In this document: piece after piece, positions 9,128 through 18,232 of the stretch | Layout: each line of letters starts with the position of its first letter | Position numbering within the stretch: position 1 is the stretch's first letter | NCBI GenBank assembly: GCA_001314625.1 | Contig: LJSH01000005.1 | Location: 241,740 to 305,739 of the forward strand | DNA length: 64,000 nucleotides | Direction of reading: 5' to 3' | Origin: Oceanicaulis sp. HLUCCA04 | GTDB taxonomy: Bacteria > Pseudomonadota > Alphaproteobacteria > Caulobacterales > Maricaulaceae | The notes under the pieces: model-generated | The model's input: only the letters and a program-made list of their open reading frames with translations | What the model was told of the DNA's origin: nothing | Databases searched by the model: none | Made by a program: the position numbers and the translations under genes

Positions 9128-9252
9128 CAGCGTTATTTCGGGCATGTGCGAAATGGCTCTGCCTTTTTCATGGCAGGCGCTTGCCAATGTCCCACCTCGC
9201 GGCTAGTTTCGCGCGCCTTGACGAGAGGGCCTTGGCCCGTGGTCAGGACAGC

Positions 9253-9329
9253 GCGCCCGTAGCTCAGCTGGATAGAGCACCAGACTACGAATCTGGGGGT
9301 CAGGAGTTCGAATCTCTTCGGGCGCGCCA
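9253..9329 (+). tRNA. tRNA-Arg (anticodon ACG)
   Basis: The 77-nt gene folds as a cloverleaf. The acceptor stem is GCGCCCG with CGGGCGC. The D arm contains GCTCAGCTGGATAGAGC. The anticodon stem is CCAGA/TCTGG with loop CTACGAA, hence ACG, read as ICG after deamination. The T arm contains GTTCGAATC, and the 3' CCA is encoded. A weak sigma70-like TTGCCA-N17-TAGTTT lies upstream around 9180-9210. Confidence 0.97.
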
Positions 9330-9508
9330 TATTTCCCATTGCACAGCAATGCGCCGCGCCTAAGCTTTCAGCGGGGCGCGAGGGAGACGGCTGCCGGACC
9401 GCATTGGTCTGCACAGCCTGCAACTCGGGGGCGAACTCTATCGCGGATGCGGGTATAGGCTGGCCCTTCTGGCGATCACGATGCTCGCTTCAACACAGTG
9501 GATGAACC

Positions 9509-9856
9509 ATGGCTGGCTTTAAATCCCCCGATTTCAACGAGCGGGCGGCGGCGTCGCGTGCCGCCCGGCAAGCGGCGGTAGCGAAGCTGCGCAACAAACC
9601 TGCTCCCGACCCTGCGGTGGTCGCCGCTCGTCAGGCTGCCCATGCTGAACGCGAGGAACGCCGCGCCGCCGAGAAGGCCGCCGCAGACGACGCCAAAGCC
9701 AAAGCGGCCGAAGCGGCCCGCGCGGAAGCGGCCAATGCAGACGCTGCCCGCATTGAGGCCGAGGAAGCGGCAGCCAAAGTGCCAGTGCGCACCGAGGCTG
9801 AACGCAAAGCTGCCCGTGACGCAAAATATGCCGCGCGCAAAGCCCGCCAGCGGTGA
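9509..9856 (+). CDS. DUF6481-like alanine-rich coiled-coil protein
   Basis: The 115-residue protein opens AGFKSPDFNERAAASRAARQ and closes RTEAERKAARDAKYAARKAR. Between them is a long Ala/Glu/Lys/Arg helix with the look of a coiled coil. This head-and-tail pattern matches the DUF6481 family of small alphaproteobacterial proteins as I remember it. Function is unknown. Its stop (TGA 9854-9856) overlaps the GTG start of the next gene, so the two are translationally coupled. Confidence 0.7.
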   Translation: MAGFKSPDFNERAAASRAARQAAVAKLRNKPAPDPAVVAARQAAHAEREERRAAEKAAADDAKAKAAEAARAEAANADAARIEAEEAAAKVPVRTEAERKAARDAKYAARKARQR

Positions 9857-10524
9857 AGCCGCGTGAACTGATTGGCGAGGCCGAGGTTCCCGGCGGTCCT
9901 CCGCTCCGGCTCATCCGGCACGACAACGCCTTCATCATCATGCTTGCACGCAACGAGCTAATGAGCACCCGCATGAGCGGCTCTGAAAAGGCGCTCGGTG
10001 TCATGACGTGTCAGCGTCTGGGTGCGCGCGCCGCGCCGCGTATCCTCATCGGCGGGTATGGCATGGGCTTCACCTTGCGCGCGGTGCTGGCCGAACTTGG
10101 GCCTGACGCCCGTATCGTGGTGGCCGAGCTGGTGCCTGAGATCATCGGATGGGCGCGCGGCCCCATGGAAGCGATGACGCAAGGCTGTCTGGATGATCCA
10201 CGTGTCGAAGTACTGATAGAGGATGTCGGTGCGCTTATTGGCGCTGGCGTGGCCAGCTATGACGCCATCCTGCTGGATGTCGATAACGGCCCTGATGGCC
10301 TTACCCGTCCTGGCAATGACGGCCTCTACAGTGCGCGTGGCCTCGCCCGCGCCCGCGGGGCGCTGCGTCCCGGCGGTATCTTGTCGGTCTGGTCTGCCGG
10401 AGCGGACCGCGCGTTTTCACGCCGGTTGATCGAGGCGGGATTTTCTGTCGAGGAAGTCAGTGTGCGTGCCCGGGAGAACGGCAAGGGGCCGACGCATGTC
10501 ATCTGGTTTGCCACCCCCCGATAA
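9853..10524 (+). CDS. spermidine-synthase-like SAM-dependent methyltransferase-fold protein
   Basis: The 223-residue protein has a Rossmann-type nucleotide site: RILIGGYGMGFTLRAVLAEL (motif I), then VVAELVPEIIGWARGP and YDAILLDVDNGPDGL. It has the general layout of spermidine synthase-like proteins, but it lacks the N-terminal tetramerisation part and I do not see the aminopropyltransferase substrate motifs clearly. Spermidine synthesis is therefore not asserted. It starts with GTG 9853, overlapping the upstream small gene. Fused or shortened members of this family are often annotated only as spermidine synthase-like. Confidence 0.7.
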   Translation: MKPRELIGEAEVPGGPPLRLIRHDNAFIIMLARNELMSTRMSGSEKALGVMTCQRLGARAAPRILIGGYGMGFTLRAVLAELGPDARIVVAELVPEIIGWARGPMEAMTQGCLDDPRVEVLIEDVGALIGAGVASYDAILLDVDNGPDGLTRPGNDGLYSARGLARARGALRPGGILSVWSAGADRAFSRRLIEAGFSVEEVSVRARENGKGPTHVIWFATPR

Positions 10525-10780
10525 AGGCCGCACAAGCACAATCGTGATCAGGCTGGCATGCCGTCTTTAACGGTAAGCGAAAGCCAGCACGCGTATGTCT
10601 GGCTCGCTCAGCGCTGACCGCCCGCCCGCCGCAACATGTGCGCAAGGCTTCGCCCGTTTCGGGACCGGCATGGCTATCTGACCCTGCCGGTCTGGCGCGT
10701 TCTATTTTCTCATAGGCTTCCTATATTGGCGATCAGGGACTTACCCGTCCCGTTCTTGCGCCATACGGGGCCTAAGCGTG

Positions 10781-11653
10781 ATGCCTGATGTGATCCTTGC
10801 CGCCGAACCTGTGTTGCGCCTGAGCGCGTTCGCAGGCGTGCTTGTGTTGATGATGGTATGGGAGCTGGCAGCGCCGCGCAGGCGCCGCGAGATTCCCCGC
10901 CTGGTGCGCTGGAGCAATAATCTGGCGCTGGTGGTGATCGACACCGCGATCTTGCGCCTGGCCTTCCCCTTGCTGGCGGTCGCGTTTGCCTTGTGGGCGG
11001 ATGAGGCAGGCTGGGGCCTGTTCAACGCTCTGGATGCGCCGCTCTGGCTGGCTGTGCCGCTTTCGGTCCTGCTGCTGGATCTGGCGATCTACGGCCAGCA
11101 CGTGATGTTCCACAAAGTGCCGGTGCTGTGGCGTTTTCACCGCATGCATCATGCCGATCTGGAATTTGACGTGACGACGGGGCTGCGCTTCCATCCCGGA
11201 GAGATAGTCCTGTCCATGATCATCAAGCTCGCCCTTGTGGCCGTGCTGGGTGCTCCGGCTCTGGCCGTGCTGGTGTTTGAGGTGCTGCTGAACGCTACCT
11301 CGATGTTCAACCATTCCAATATCCGCCTGCCGCAGGGCCTCGACCGGGTCTTGCGTCTGTTCCTCGTCACGCCGGACATGCACCGGGTCCATCACTCTAT
11401 CCGGCGCCATGAGACCGACAGCAATTACGGCTTCAACGTACCGTGGTGGGACCGGATTTTCGGTACCTACCGGGCGCAGCCCGAGGCCGGGCACGATGCC
11501 ATGACGATTGGTATCGAGCAGTTCCGGACCCCGCGCGATCTCTGGCTGGACAGACTGCTGGTCCAGCCGTTTCAGGGAAGCGGTGATGACGGGGCGGCAG
11601 GCTCATCAACCGCCGGTAACAGCCCGGATGCCGGGCCCCTGCGCAGCGGCTGA
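10781..11653 (+). CDS. sterol desaturase / fatty-acid hydroxylase family membrane di-iron enzyme
   Basis: The roughly 290-residue integral membrane protein has the histidine clusters of this superfamily: HVMFH, HRMHH, FNHSN and HRVHHS, which bind two irons for O2-dependent hydroxylation or desaturation. Hydrophobic helices occupy about residues 8-26, 44-70 and 85-105. ATG 10781 is taken instead of the adjacent in-frame GTG 10778. The C-terminal 25 residues are Gly/Ser-rich and look disordered. The substrate cannot be told; carotenoid, sterol-like or acyl-lipid substrates are all known in the family. Confidence 0.85.
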   Translation: MPDVILAAEPVLRLSAFAGVLVLMMVWELAAPRRRREIPRLVRWSNNLALVVIDTAILRLAFPLLAVAFALWADEAGWGLFNALDAPLWLAVPLSVLLLDLAIYGQHVMFHKVPVLWRFHRMHHADLEFDVTTGLRFHPGEIVLSMIIKLALVAVLGAPALAVLVFEVLLNATSMFNHSNIRLPQGLDRVLRLFLVTPDMHRVHHSIRRHETDSNYGFNVPWWDRIFGTYRAQPEAGHDAMTIGIEQFRTPRDLWLDRLLVQPFQGSGDDGAAGSSTAGNSPDAGPLRSG

Positions 11654-11697
11654 CCGGCCTCGGCTCGACTGGGCCGGTTGCGCGCGCGCTAGCTTGC

Positions 11698-11815
11698 CCA
11701 AAATTATACTTTGCATTACAAAGTTATTTGTATATGTTGATTTCTGGTGCTGCGAAGGCAACATTACAAAATTGTATCGTAAAGCAACCTTTACAACCAG
11801 ACGATTAGGTCATAC
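11698..11815. promoter_or_regulatory. AT-rich control region before the HlyD/ABC export operon
   Basis: This stretch is markedly AT-rich against a GC-rich background. It holds a perfect inverted repeat ACTTTG-CATTA-CAAAGT at 11708-11724 and direct copies of CATTACAAA at 11714 and 11762. The repeat has the size of a TetR- or MarR-type operator. No regulator gene lies next to the operon, so the binding protein is unknown. A 7-bp hairpin (ACCGGCC/GGCCGGT) just after the previous stop may mark the end of that transcript. Confidence 0.5.
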
Positions 11816-11868
11816 CCGTTTCGTCAGCAGGATGCTATCAGACGGCAAACGGGCAGGGGACCAGACAC

Positions 11869-12918
11869 ATGAGTGATGACAGGCGCGACAAGCTGCGATC
11901 GCTGAGCATTGACCGGGACAATGATGAGCGCCGCGGCGGCGTCTCTCCGCTTGCTCTGGTCGGCGGCATGGCGGCATCGGCGCTGATTGCCGCAGCGGCA
12001 ATCTGGTTCTTCATGCAGGATGGCGGTCAGGAAGGAGCGCCTGAGCAGCAGGCCGCGGCATCTTCACCCGCGCAGCCAGATAGCGAGACCACGGCCGAAG
12101 CGGACGATGCTGCTCCGGCGGCGGCCACGCCGCGCGTGCCGCGCGCTGCCGGGCTTGTGGCGTCGGGCTATGTGACCGCGCGCCGTCAGGCGACGGTGTC
12201 TGCCGAGATTACCGGGCGCATCGCCGAAGTGCTGGTCGAGGAAGGCACCGAGGTCGAGGCGGGCGAGGTGCTGGCGCGGCTTGATGATACGCGCGCACAG
12301 CTCGATCTGGAATTGATTGAATCCCAGATCGCCGCCGCTGAAGCGCGCGTGCGTTCGCTGGAGTTCCAGGCGGCCGAAGCACGCACCGTCACCAACCGCG
12401 CGTCCAGCCTGTTTGAACGCGAGATCGCCTCCGAGGCTGCCCTGACCGCAGCGCAGGCCCAGCAATCCAGCCTTGAAGCACAATGGCGCGCCGCGCGCGC
12501 TGATCTGGATAGTGCCCGTGTACGGCGCACCAGCCAGGTCGATCTGATCGCCCGCCATGTCGTGCGCGCGCCCTTTGCGGGCGTGGTGATCGCGAAGAAT
12601 GCCCAGGTTGGCGAGATATTGTTCCCCGGCTCTGCCGGCGGCGGCTTTACGCGCACCGGGGTGGCCACATTGGTTGATATGGCCTCGCTGGAGATCGAGG
12701 TCGATGTGAACGAAGGCCAGATCCAGCGGGTCTCCCCCGGCCAGCGGGTAGAGGCGGTGCTGGACGCCTATCCGGACTGGCGTATTCCGGCACGGGTCGA
12801 GGCCATCATCCCGACTGCAGACCGCAGCCGCGCGACCATCAAGGTGCGTGTGGCGCTCAATGAGCGCGATGCGCGTGTCCTGCCGGATATGGCCGCGCGC
12901 GTGACCTTTATCGAATGA
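11869..12918 (+). CDS. HlyD-family periplasmic adaptor subunit
   Basis: The 349-residue membrane-fusion protein has a cytoplasmic N-terminus, one transmembrane helix at about 24-45, and an Ala/Pro-rich linker. A biotinyl-lipoyl-like half (VSAEITGRIAEVLVEEG, then VEAGEVLARLDD), an alpha-hairpin coiled coil (about 140-215), and the second lipoyl half with VRAPFAGVVIAKNAQVG follow. A beta-barrel/C-terminal domain ends in MAARVTFIE. It leads a four-gene operon with an ATPase and two FtsX-type permeases, an arrangement like MacAB/DevBCA exporters. The exported substrate is unknown. Confidence 0.9.
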   Translation: MSDDRRDKLRSLSIDRDNDERRGGVSPLALVGGMAASALIAAAAIWFFMQDGGQEGAPEQQAAASSPAQPDSETTAEADDAAPAAATPRVPRAAGLVASGYVTARRQATVSAEITGRIAEVLVEEGTEVEAGEVLARLDDTRAQLDLELIESQIAAAEARVRSLEFQAAEARTVTNRASSLFEREIASEAALTAAQAQQSSLEAQWRAARADLDSARVRRTSQVDLIARHVVRAPFAGVVIAKNAQVGEILFPGSAGGGFTRTGVATLVDMASLEIEVDVNEGQIQRVSPGQRVEAVLDAYPDWRIPARVEAIIPTADRSRATIKVRVALNERDARVLPDMAARVTFIE

Positions 12919-12957
12919 TGACAGCCCGGCCGGGGCTGAACCTTAAGGACAGTGATC

Positions 12958-13653
12958 ATGACGGACGCATCGGGACTTTATGAGCTGAAGAACCTCTCCA
13001 AGCGCTATACGCGCGGCAAGGAGACGGTCGCCATTTTTGACGGGCTCGACATGACCATCTCCCAGGGCGATTTCATCGCCATCATGGGGCCGTCAGGATC
13101 GGGCAAGACAACCTTGCTGAACCTGCTGGGCGGTATCGATAGGCCCAGTTCCGGCGAGGTCCTGTTCGAAGGCCAGCGCATCGATAATCTCGGGCAGGGC
13201 AAGCTTGCCAAATGGCGGGCCAAGAATGCCGGCTTCATCTTCCAGTTCTACAATCTGATGCCCACGCTGTCGGCGGCGCAGAATGTGGAGCTTCCCCTTC
13301 TACTGACAAACCTGTCGGGCAAGGCGCGTAAAGACCGGGTGAAAACCGCGCTGGATATCGTCGGCATGGTGGACCGGGCCGGCCACCGCCCGGCCCAGCT
13401 CTCCGGCGGTCAGCAGCAGCGCGTCGCCATCGCCCGTGCCATCGTGGCCGACCCCAAAGTGCTGCTGGCCGACGAGCCGACCGGGGATCTTGACCGCACC
13501 ACGGCAGACGAAATCCTGCAAACGCTCCAGCTTCTCAACAAGGAGCTGGGCAAGACGATCATCATGGTCACGCACGACCCGGCAGCGGCCAGCTATGCCG
13601 CGCGCGAACTGCATCTGAATAAGGGCCGGTTCGAGGAGAAGGGGAAAGCCTGA
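12958..13653 (+). CDS. ABC transporter ATP-binding protein (MacB/LolD class)
   Basis: The 231-residue ATPase has Walker [10 protein letters not shown], the class-typical [14 protein letters not shown] after it, signature [14 protein letters not shown], Walker [13 protein letters not shown] and the H-loop VTHDP. ATG 12958 is preferred over GTG 12952 because AAGGAC at 12945-12950 is placed well for it. The stop overlaps the next start by one base (TGATG). Sequence class and neighbours indicate a MacB-like exporter or mechanotransmission ABC system. Confidence 0.93.
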   Translation: MTDASGLYELKNLSKRYTRGKETVAIFDGLDMTISQGDFIAIMGPSGSGKTTLLNLLGGIDRPSSGEVLFEGQRIDNLGQGKLAKWRAKNAGFIFQFYNLMPTLSAAQNVELPLLLTNLSGKARKDRVKTALDIVGMVDRAGHRPAQLSGGQQQRVAIARAIVADPKVLLADEPTGDLDRTTADEILQTLQLLNKELGKTIIMVTHDPAAASYAARELHLNKGRFEEKGKA

Positions 13654-14813
13654 TGAATGACGCAACCCTGATCCGCAAGAATTTGTTCCGCAAGCGTTTG
13701 CGGGCCATTCTTCTCATGGTCTCCATCCTCATCGCGTTCCTGATTTTCGGTGTGCTGGGCGCGCTGCAGAATGCGTTCACGATGGGCAGTGGCACCGCCG
13801 CGCAAGAGCGCCTCGTCACCGTCAACCGCATCAATTTCACGGTGGCATTACCCTATGCCTACTGGGGCCGCATCGAGCAGGTCGAAGGGGTTCGCAACGC
13901 GGCTCCGGCCAGCTGGTTTGGCGGCTACTACCAGGAGCCGCAAAACTTCGTGCAGAGCTTCGCGGTGGACCCCGCAACCTATCTGGAAGCCTATCCCACA
14001 GAGATCGTACTGCCGCCTGAAGAGCGCGCCGCCTTCCTGGAGGGGCGCACCTGCGCGCTCGTCGGACGCGCGCTTGCCAACCAGTATGACTGGTCCACGG
14101 GTGACCGCATCCCGCTCAATTCTAATATCTGGCAGAACACGGATGGCTCGCAGACCTGGGAGCTGGATATTTGCGGCGTGTTTGATGACACCGAAGGCAC
14201 CTATCCCACCAACTATCTCATGCTCCACTACGAGTATTTCAATGAGAGCCTCGCCTTCGGACGGGACAGTTTCCACTGGATCACGATCAATACCGAAGAT
14301 CCGGCCCTGAACGATCAGGTGTCCGGCGAGATCGACGCCCTGTTTGCCAACTCGTCAGCGGAAACCTCGACGACGACCGAGGCCGCCTTCAACGAGGCCT
14401 TCATGGAGCAGTTCGGCAATATCGGGCTGATCCTGACCTGGGTGATCGGGGCGGCATTCGCGACCATTTTGATGATCGTTGGCACGACGATGGTGATGGC
14501 CGTCAATGAGCGTACCCGCGAGATCGCGGTGCTCAAGACACTGGGCTTCACCGCGCCGCGCATCTTCCGCATGGTGCTGTGGGAATCGCTGCTCCTGAGC
14601 TTCCTTGGCGGCCTGATCGGGCTCGGCCTGGCCACACTGGCGGCCACGGCTGCGTCTTCCGCACTGGCAGGGTTCCTGCCCTCGTTTGGCCTGTCACTCA
14701 CCAATATCGTGACCGCGCTCGCCCTGATGGCGGCGCTGGGCCTCGTGACGGGCATCCTGCCTGCCTATAACGCCATGCAGGTGCGTATCTCTGAAGCGCT
14801 CGGCAAGATCTAG
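13653..14813 (+). CDS. FtsX-type ABC transporter permease (first of two)
   Basis: The 386-residue protein has an N-terminal transmembrane helix (about 15-38), a periplasmic MacB_PCD-like domain of about 220 residues, and three C-terminal helices forming the FtsX domain. The coupling segment MAVNERTREIAVLKTLGFTA contacts the ATPase. It starts inside the stop codon of the ATPase gene. Together with the next gene it probably forms a heterodimeric permease. Confidence 0.88.
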   Translation: MNDATLIRKNLFRKRLRAILLMVSILIAFLIFGVLGALQNAFTMGSGTAAQERLVTVNRINFTVALPYAYWGRIEQVEGVRNAAPASWFGGYYQEPQNFVQSFAVDPATYLEAYPTEIVLPPEERAAFLEGRTCALVGRALANQYDWSTGDRIPLNSNIWQNTDGSQTWELDICGVFDDTEGTYPTNYLMLHYEYFNESLAFGRDSFHWITINTEDPALNDQVSGEIDALFANSSAETSTTTEAAFNEAFMEQFGNIGLILTWVIGAAFATILMIVGTTMVMAVNERTREIAVLKTLGFTAPRIFRMVLWESLLLSFLGGLIGLGLATLAATAASSALAGFLPSFGLSLTNIVTALALMAALGLVTGILPAYNAMQVRISEALGKI

Positions 14814-14824
14814 GAGAGATTTCC

Positions 14825-16003
14825 ATGCTCAAACAGACAATAGCCGTAACGCTTCTCAATCTGCGCTCCATCCCGCAGCGCTGGGGCATGTCGCTGGCGA
14901 CCGTACTTTCCATCGCGCTGGTCGTCGGTGTTCTGCTGGGCTTCATGGCCATGGCCAGCGGCTTCCGGGCGACCGTGGACGGCGCGGGGGCAGACGATGT
15001 TGCCGTCATGCTGCGCGGCGGCGCCATGGCGGAGATGAATTCGGTGGTGGAGCGCAATGATGTGCGCCTGCTGGAGGTGGCTCCGGGGATCGCGGCAGAC
15101 GAATCCGGCGAGCCGATTATTTCGGCGGAGCTTTTCGTCGTTGTTGACGGCATCAAGCGCACCAGCCAGACCCGCGCCAATCTGGCCCTTCGCGGGGTCG
15201 GCCTGTCCGGTCCGGAGTTGCGCCCGCAATTCTCGCTGGTGGAGGGGCGCATGTTCGAGCCCGGTACAGCGGAGCTGGTCGTGGGCGAAAGCGTGCTTCG
15301 CGAGTTTGACGGGTTCGCCCTCGGCGAAACCATCCGGCTCGGCAGTAATGAGTGGACGGTGGTGGGCGTATTCTCGACCGGCGGCTCAGTGTTTGATTCC
15401 GAGATATGGGCCGATCTGGGCGTGATCCAGAACCTTTATGACCGGGGTTCCAGCGTGCAGACCGTGCGGGCCCGCCTGACGTCTGTGGAGGCGCTCGAAG
15501 CACTTCAGGAATATGTCGAGAACGAGCCCCGCCTTAATCTCGAAGTGCTCTCTGAGCGCGCCTATTTCGCCCGTTCAGCTGGCGGCACGACTAATCTCAT
15601 CATGTTCCTGGGCTGGCCGCTGGCCTTTGCCATGGCCATCGGTGCGCTGGCGGGTGCGTGGAACGCCATGTATGCCTCGGTCGACGCGCGCACGCGCGAG
15701 CTGGCAACGCTTCGCGCCATCGGCTTTGGCGGCTTTCCGGCTTTTGTCGCGGCGATGGCAGAGGCGCTTGTGCTGGCATTTGCAGGCGGGCTGATTGGCG
15801 CCGTAGCGACCTTCCTCCTGTTTGACGGGGTCAGTGCATCGACGCTGGGGTCGGGCTTCACTCAGGTCGTGTTTGCCTTTGCCGTGACACCGGACGCGGT
15901 TATTTCCGGCGTGATCCTCGCCCTGATCGTGGGCTTTCTTGGCGGGTTTGTGCCGGCCTTGCGGGCCGCGCGCATTCCCTTGCTGGCGGTGCACAGCGAT
16001 TAA
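14825..16003 (+). CDS. FtsX-type ABC transporter permease (second of two)
   Basis: The 392-residue protein has the same plan as its upstream neighbour: helix near 20-45, a periplasmic domain to about residue 255, and three FtsX helices with the coupling segment SVDARTRELATLRAIGFGGF. It begins 11 bp after the previous gene with GGAGAG upstream of ATG 14825. Sequence identity between the two permeases looks low, so a heteromeric exporter is likelier than a recent duplication. Confidence 0.88.
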   Translation: MLKQTIAVTLLNLRSIPQRWGMSLATVLSIALVVGVLLGFMAMASGFRATVDGAGADDVAVMLRGGAMAEMNSVVERNDVRLLEVAPGIAADESGEPIISAELFVVVDGIKRTSQTRANLALRGVGLSGPELRPQFSLVEGRMFEPGTAELVVGESVLREFDGFALGETIRLGSNEWTVVGVFSTGGSVFDSEIWADLGVIQNLYDRGSSVQTVRARLTSVEALEALQEYVENEPRLNLEVLSERAYFARSAGGTTNLIMFLGWPLAFAMAIGALAGAWNAMYASVDARTRELATLRAIGFGGFPAFVAAMAEALVLAFAGGLIGAVATFLLFDGVSASTLGSGFTQVVFAFAVTPDAVISGVILALIVGFLGGFVPALRAARIPLLAVHSD

Positions 16004-16153
16004 TGGCGCTCTGGTCTGGCGGCGGGCAGGTGCCTTGCCACCAGACCGCGCGGTCTTTCGTGCCTGATGCCGATTCCACCGCAGCGCTTGACCTTCGCGG
16101 TGCGGGCATCACCAATGGTGCCGGACGACGGCAAGATCGGGGACATTCCAACG

Positions 16154-17557
16154 ATGACTGAACAGGAAAGCGCGGGCGGGCGCCATTGGCTGCGCGTACC
16201 GCACACTCTGGTGCTGATGGTCATCATGATGGCCGCGGCACTGGTGCTGACCTGGATACTGCCGGCGGGCAGTTTTCAGATGCAGGCCAATGAGGCCGGG
16301 CGCATGATGGTCGTGCCCGGCACCTACGAGGTCGTCGAGGACGCTGAAACCCTGTCCCCCTGGCATCTGCTGAGCGTCGTGCCGCGCGCGATGGCGTCCG
16401 CATCCGATGTCATTTTCTTCGTGTTCCTGATCGGCGGTGTGCTGGGCGTCGTACGTTCCACCGGCGCTATCGACGCGGCGATTGGCGGGATGCTGCAGCA
16501 TTTCCGCGACCGGCTTGCGCTTCTGGTCTTCGCGTCCATGTTCGTGTTCGGGACGTTCTCCGCCGCCTTTGGCATGGCGGCAGAATATATCGCCTTTGTC
16601 GGTATTCTGGTGGCGCTGTGCGCGGCGCTGCGCCTGGATGCGATGACGGCTGTCGGCATGATGGTGGTCGGCTACGGGGTCGGCTACGGGGTGTCCGTCA
16701 TGAACCCGTTTACCGTCATGGTGGCTCAAGACATTGCCGAGCTTCAGCCCCTGTCAGGCTGGTGGTACAGGCTGGCCATTGCCGGGCCGATTTTCGCCAT
16801 CGGATTTCACCACGTCTACAGCTATGCCCGCAAAGTGCAGGCCGACCCGTCCAAAAGTCTGGTCGCGGGACTGGCGTCCGCCGCAGCTCCCCCGCCACAG
16901 GAATATCCGCCGATGAACTGGGCGCGCAGGCTGGTCCTGCTCGCGCTTGGCGCAACGATCGTCGGCCTCGTGCTCGGAGTAACACTGCAGGGCTGGTGGC
17001 TGACAGAGCTGGCGGCGGTTTTCCTCGGGCTGGCTGTTGCCGCCATCATTTTCGGGCGTCTGAAACTGGATGATGCGGCTGAAAGCTTCATTGCCGGGGC
17101 CGCGCAGCTGACGGCAACCGCGCTGCTGGTGGGCTTTGCCCGCTCCATCTCGCTGATCCTGGAAGACGGGCTGGTGCTGCACACCATCGTCAACGCGCTG
17201 GCCACGCCGCTGGATCAGGTTCGCGCAGAGTTTTCCGCCGTCGGCATGTTCCTTTTGCAAACCCTTTTGAACCTGTTCGTGCCATCGGGCAGCGGTCAGG
17301 CCTTTGCCACCATGCCGATCATGGCGCCTATCGGGGATCTGGTCGGGGTGAGCCGTCAGGTCACCGTGCTCGCCTTCCAGTTTGGTGATGGCTTTTCGAA
17401 CATGATCGTGCCGACCAATGCGGTGCTGATGGGGATATTGGGCCTTGCCGGCATTCCCTATGACCGCTGGTTCCGGTTTGTGTTTCCTCTGATGATCAAG
17501 CTCACCCTGGCTGGCTCGCTGGCGCTGATCATTGCCGTCTGGATCGGCTATTCCTGA
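16154..17557 (+). CDS. YfcC/DcuC-superfamily membrane carrier
   Basis: The protein has about 12 hydrophobic segments and the family features RVPHTLVLMVIMMAAALVLT at the start, an LPAGSF turn, and a C-terminal half with FVPSGSGQAFATMPIMAPIG and FGDGFSNMIVPTNAVLMGIL. These mark the YfcC-like group of anaerobic C4-dicarboxylate carrier-type proteins, whose substrates are mostly unproven. ATG 16154 (MTEQES) is taken rather than the frame start 29 codons upstream, because GGGGAC sits just before it and the extra residues are not membrane- or family-like. Confidence 0.82.
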   Translation: MTEQESAGGRHWLRVPHTLVLMVIMMAAALVLTWILPAGSFQMQANEAGRMMVVPGTYEVVEDAETLSPWHLLSVVPRAMASASDVIFFVFLIGGVLGVVRSTGAIDAAIGGMLQHFRDRLALLVFASMFVFGTFSAAFGMAAEYIAFVGILVALCAALRLDAMTAVGMMVVGYGVGYGVSVMNPFTVMVAQDIAELQPLSGWWYRLAIAGPIFAIGFHHVYSYARKVQADPSKSLVAGLASAAAPPPQEYPPMNWARRLVLLALGATIVGLVLGVTLQGWWLTELAAVFLGLAVAAIIFGRLKLDDAAESFIAGAAQLTATALLVGFARSISLILEDGLVLHTIVNALATPLDQVRAEFSAVGMFLLQTLLNLFVPSGSGQAFATMPIMAPIGDLVGVSRQVTVLAFQFGDGFSNMIVPTNAVLMGILGLAGIPYDRWFRFVFPLMIKLTLAGSLALIIAVWIGYS

Positions 17558-17646
17558 CCGGAAAGGCAGACATTTGCGTTCTGCCCTGATCGGGCGCTAG
17601 GCTGATCGCCAAGGGACGTGGTTCCGTTGTTTGAGGATTGCTATCG

Positions 17647-18216
17647 ATGAAGACCATGATTGCTGCCAGCGCCGCCGCGTTGATGAGTGTGTCGTCTCTC
17701 GCCGCTGCGCAGGAACTGCGCCTGCCCGAGACTGACTACGAGATGACGGTGCGTATTCATGACCATTCCAGCGGCCATCAGCAGGAAATGGAAATGCGCC
17801 ATCGTGACGGCGATTTCCGCATGGCAGGCGAGTTTCAGGGGCAGAGCGCCATCGTGCTGCTCAATCCGGTCGAGCGCATGAGCACCATTCTGGTGGACAT
17901 GCAGGGCACGCGCATGGCCATAGAAATGCCGATGGGCGATGAAGTCACGCTGCCACTGGCCGATGACCGTTTCGGCGAGGTTATCGGAAACGACACGGTC
18001 GCGGGCGAAGCCTGCACGGTCTACCGTATCGAGGATGAGGAAATCCCTGGCGGCGAGGCGCATGGCTGCATGACCGACGACAATATCGTCCTGCGCGTGG
18101 ATATTCCTGATCAGGGCACCGCGTTCGAGGCCACGCAGTTCTCGCGCGCATCACAGGATGCCAGCCTGTTTACCGTGCCCGACGGGTATCAGCGCATGCA
18201 GATGCCCGGCCAGTAG
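17647..18216 (+). CDS. secreted DUF4412-like protein
   Basis: The roughly 190-residue protein has a clear signal peptide (MKTMIAASAAALMSVSSLAA, cleavage near AAAQE). A beta-rich region follows with Met-rich stretches (MEMRHRDG, MAIEMPMGD) and a conserved-looking VAGEACTVYRI. The pattern resembles DUF4412 periplasmic proteins, whose role is unknown. ATG 17647 places the signal peptide correctly. It is convergent with the heme-motif protein, 16 bp away. Confidence 0.65.
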   Translation: MKTMIAASAAALMSVSSLAAAQELRLPETDYEMTVRIHDHSSGHQQEMEMRHRDGDFRMAGEFQGQSAIVLLNPVERMSTILVDMQGTRMAIEMPMGDEVTLPLADDRFGEVIGNDTVAGEACTVYRIEDEEIPGGEAHGCMTDDNIVLRVDIPDQGTAFEATQFSRASQDASLFTVPDGYQRMQMPGQ

Positions 18217-18232
18217 CCGGGCTGCCGGCCCG

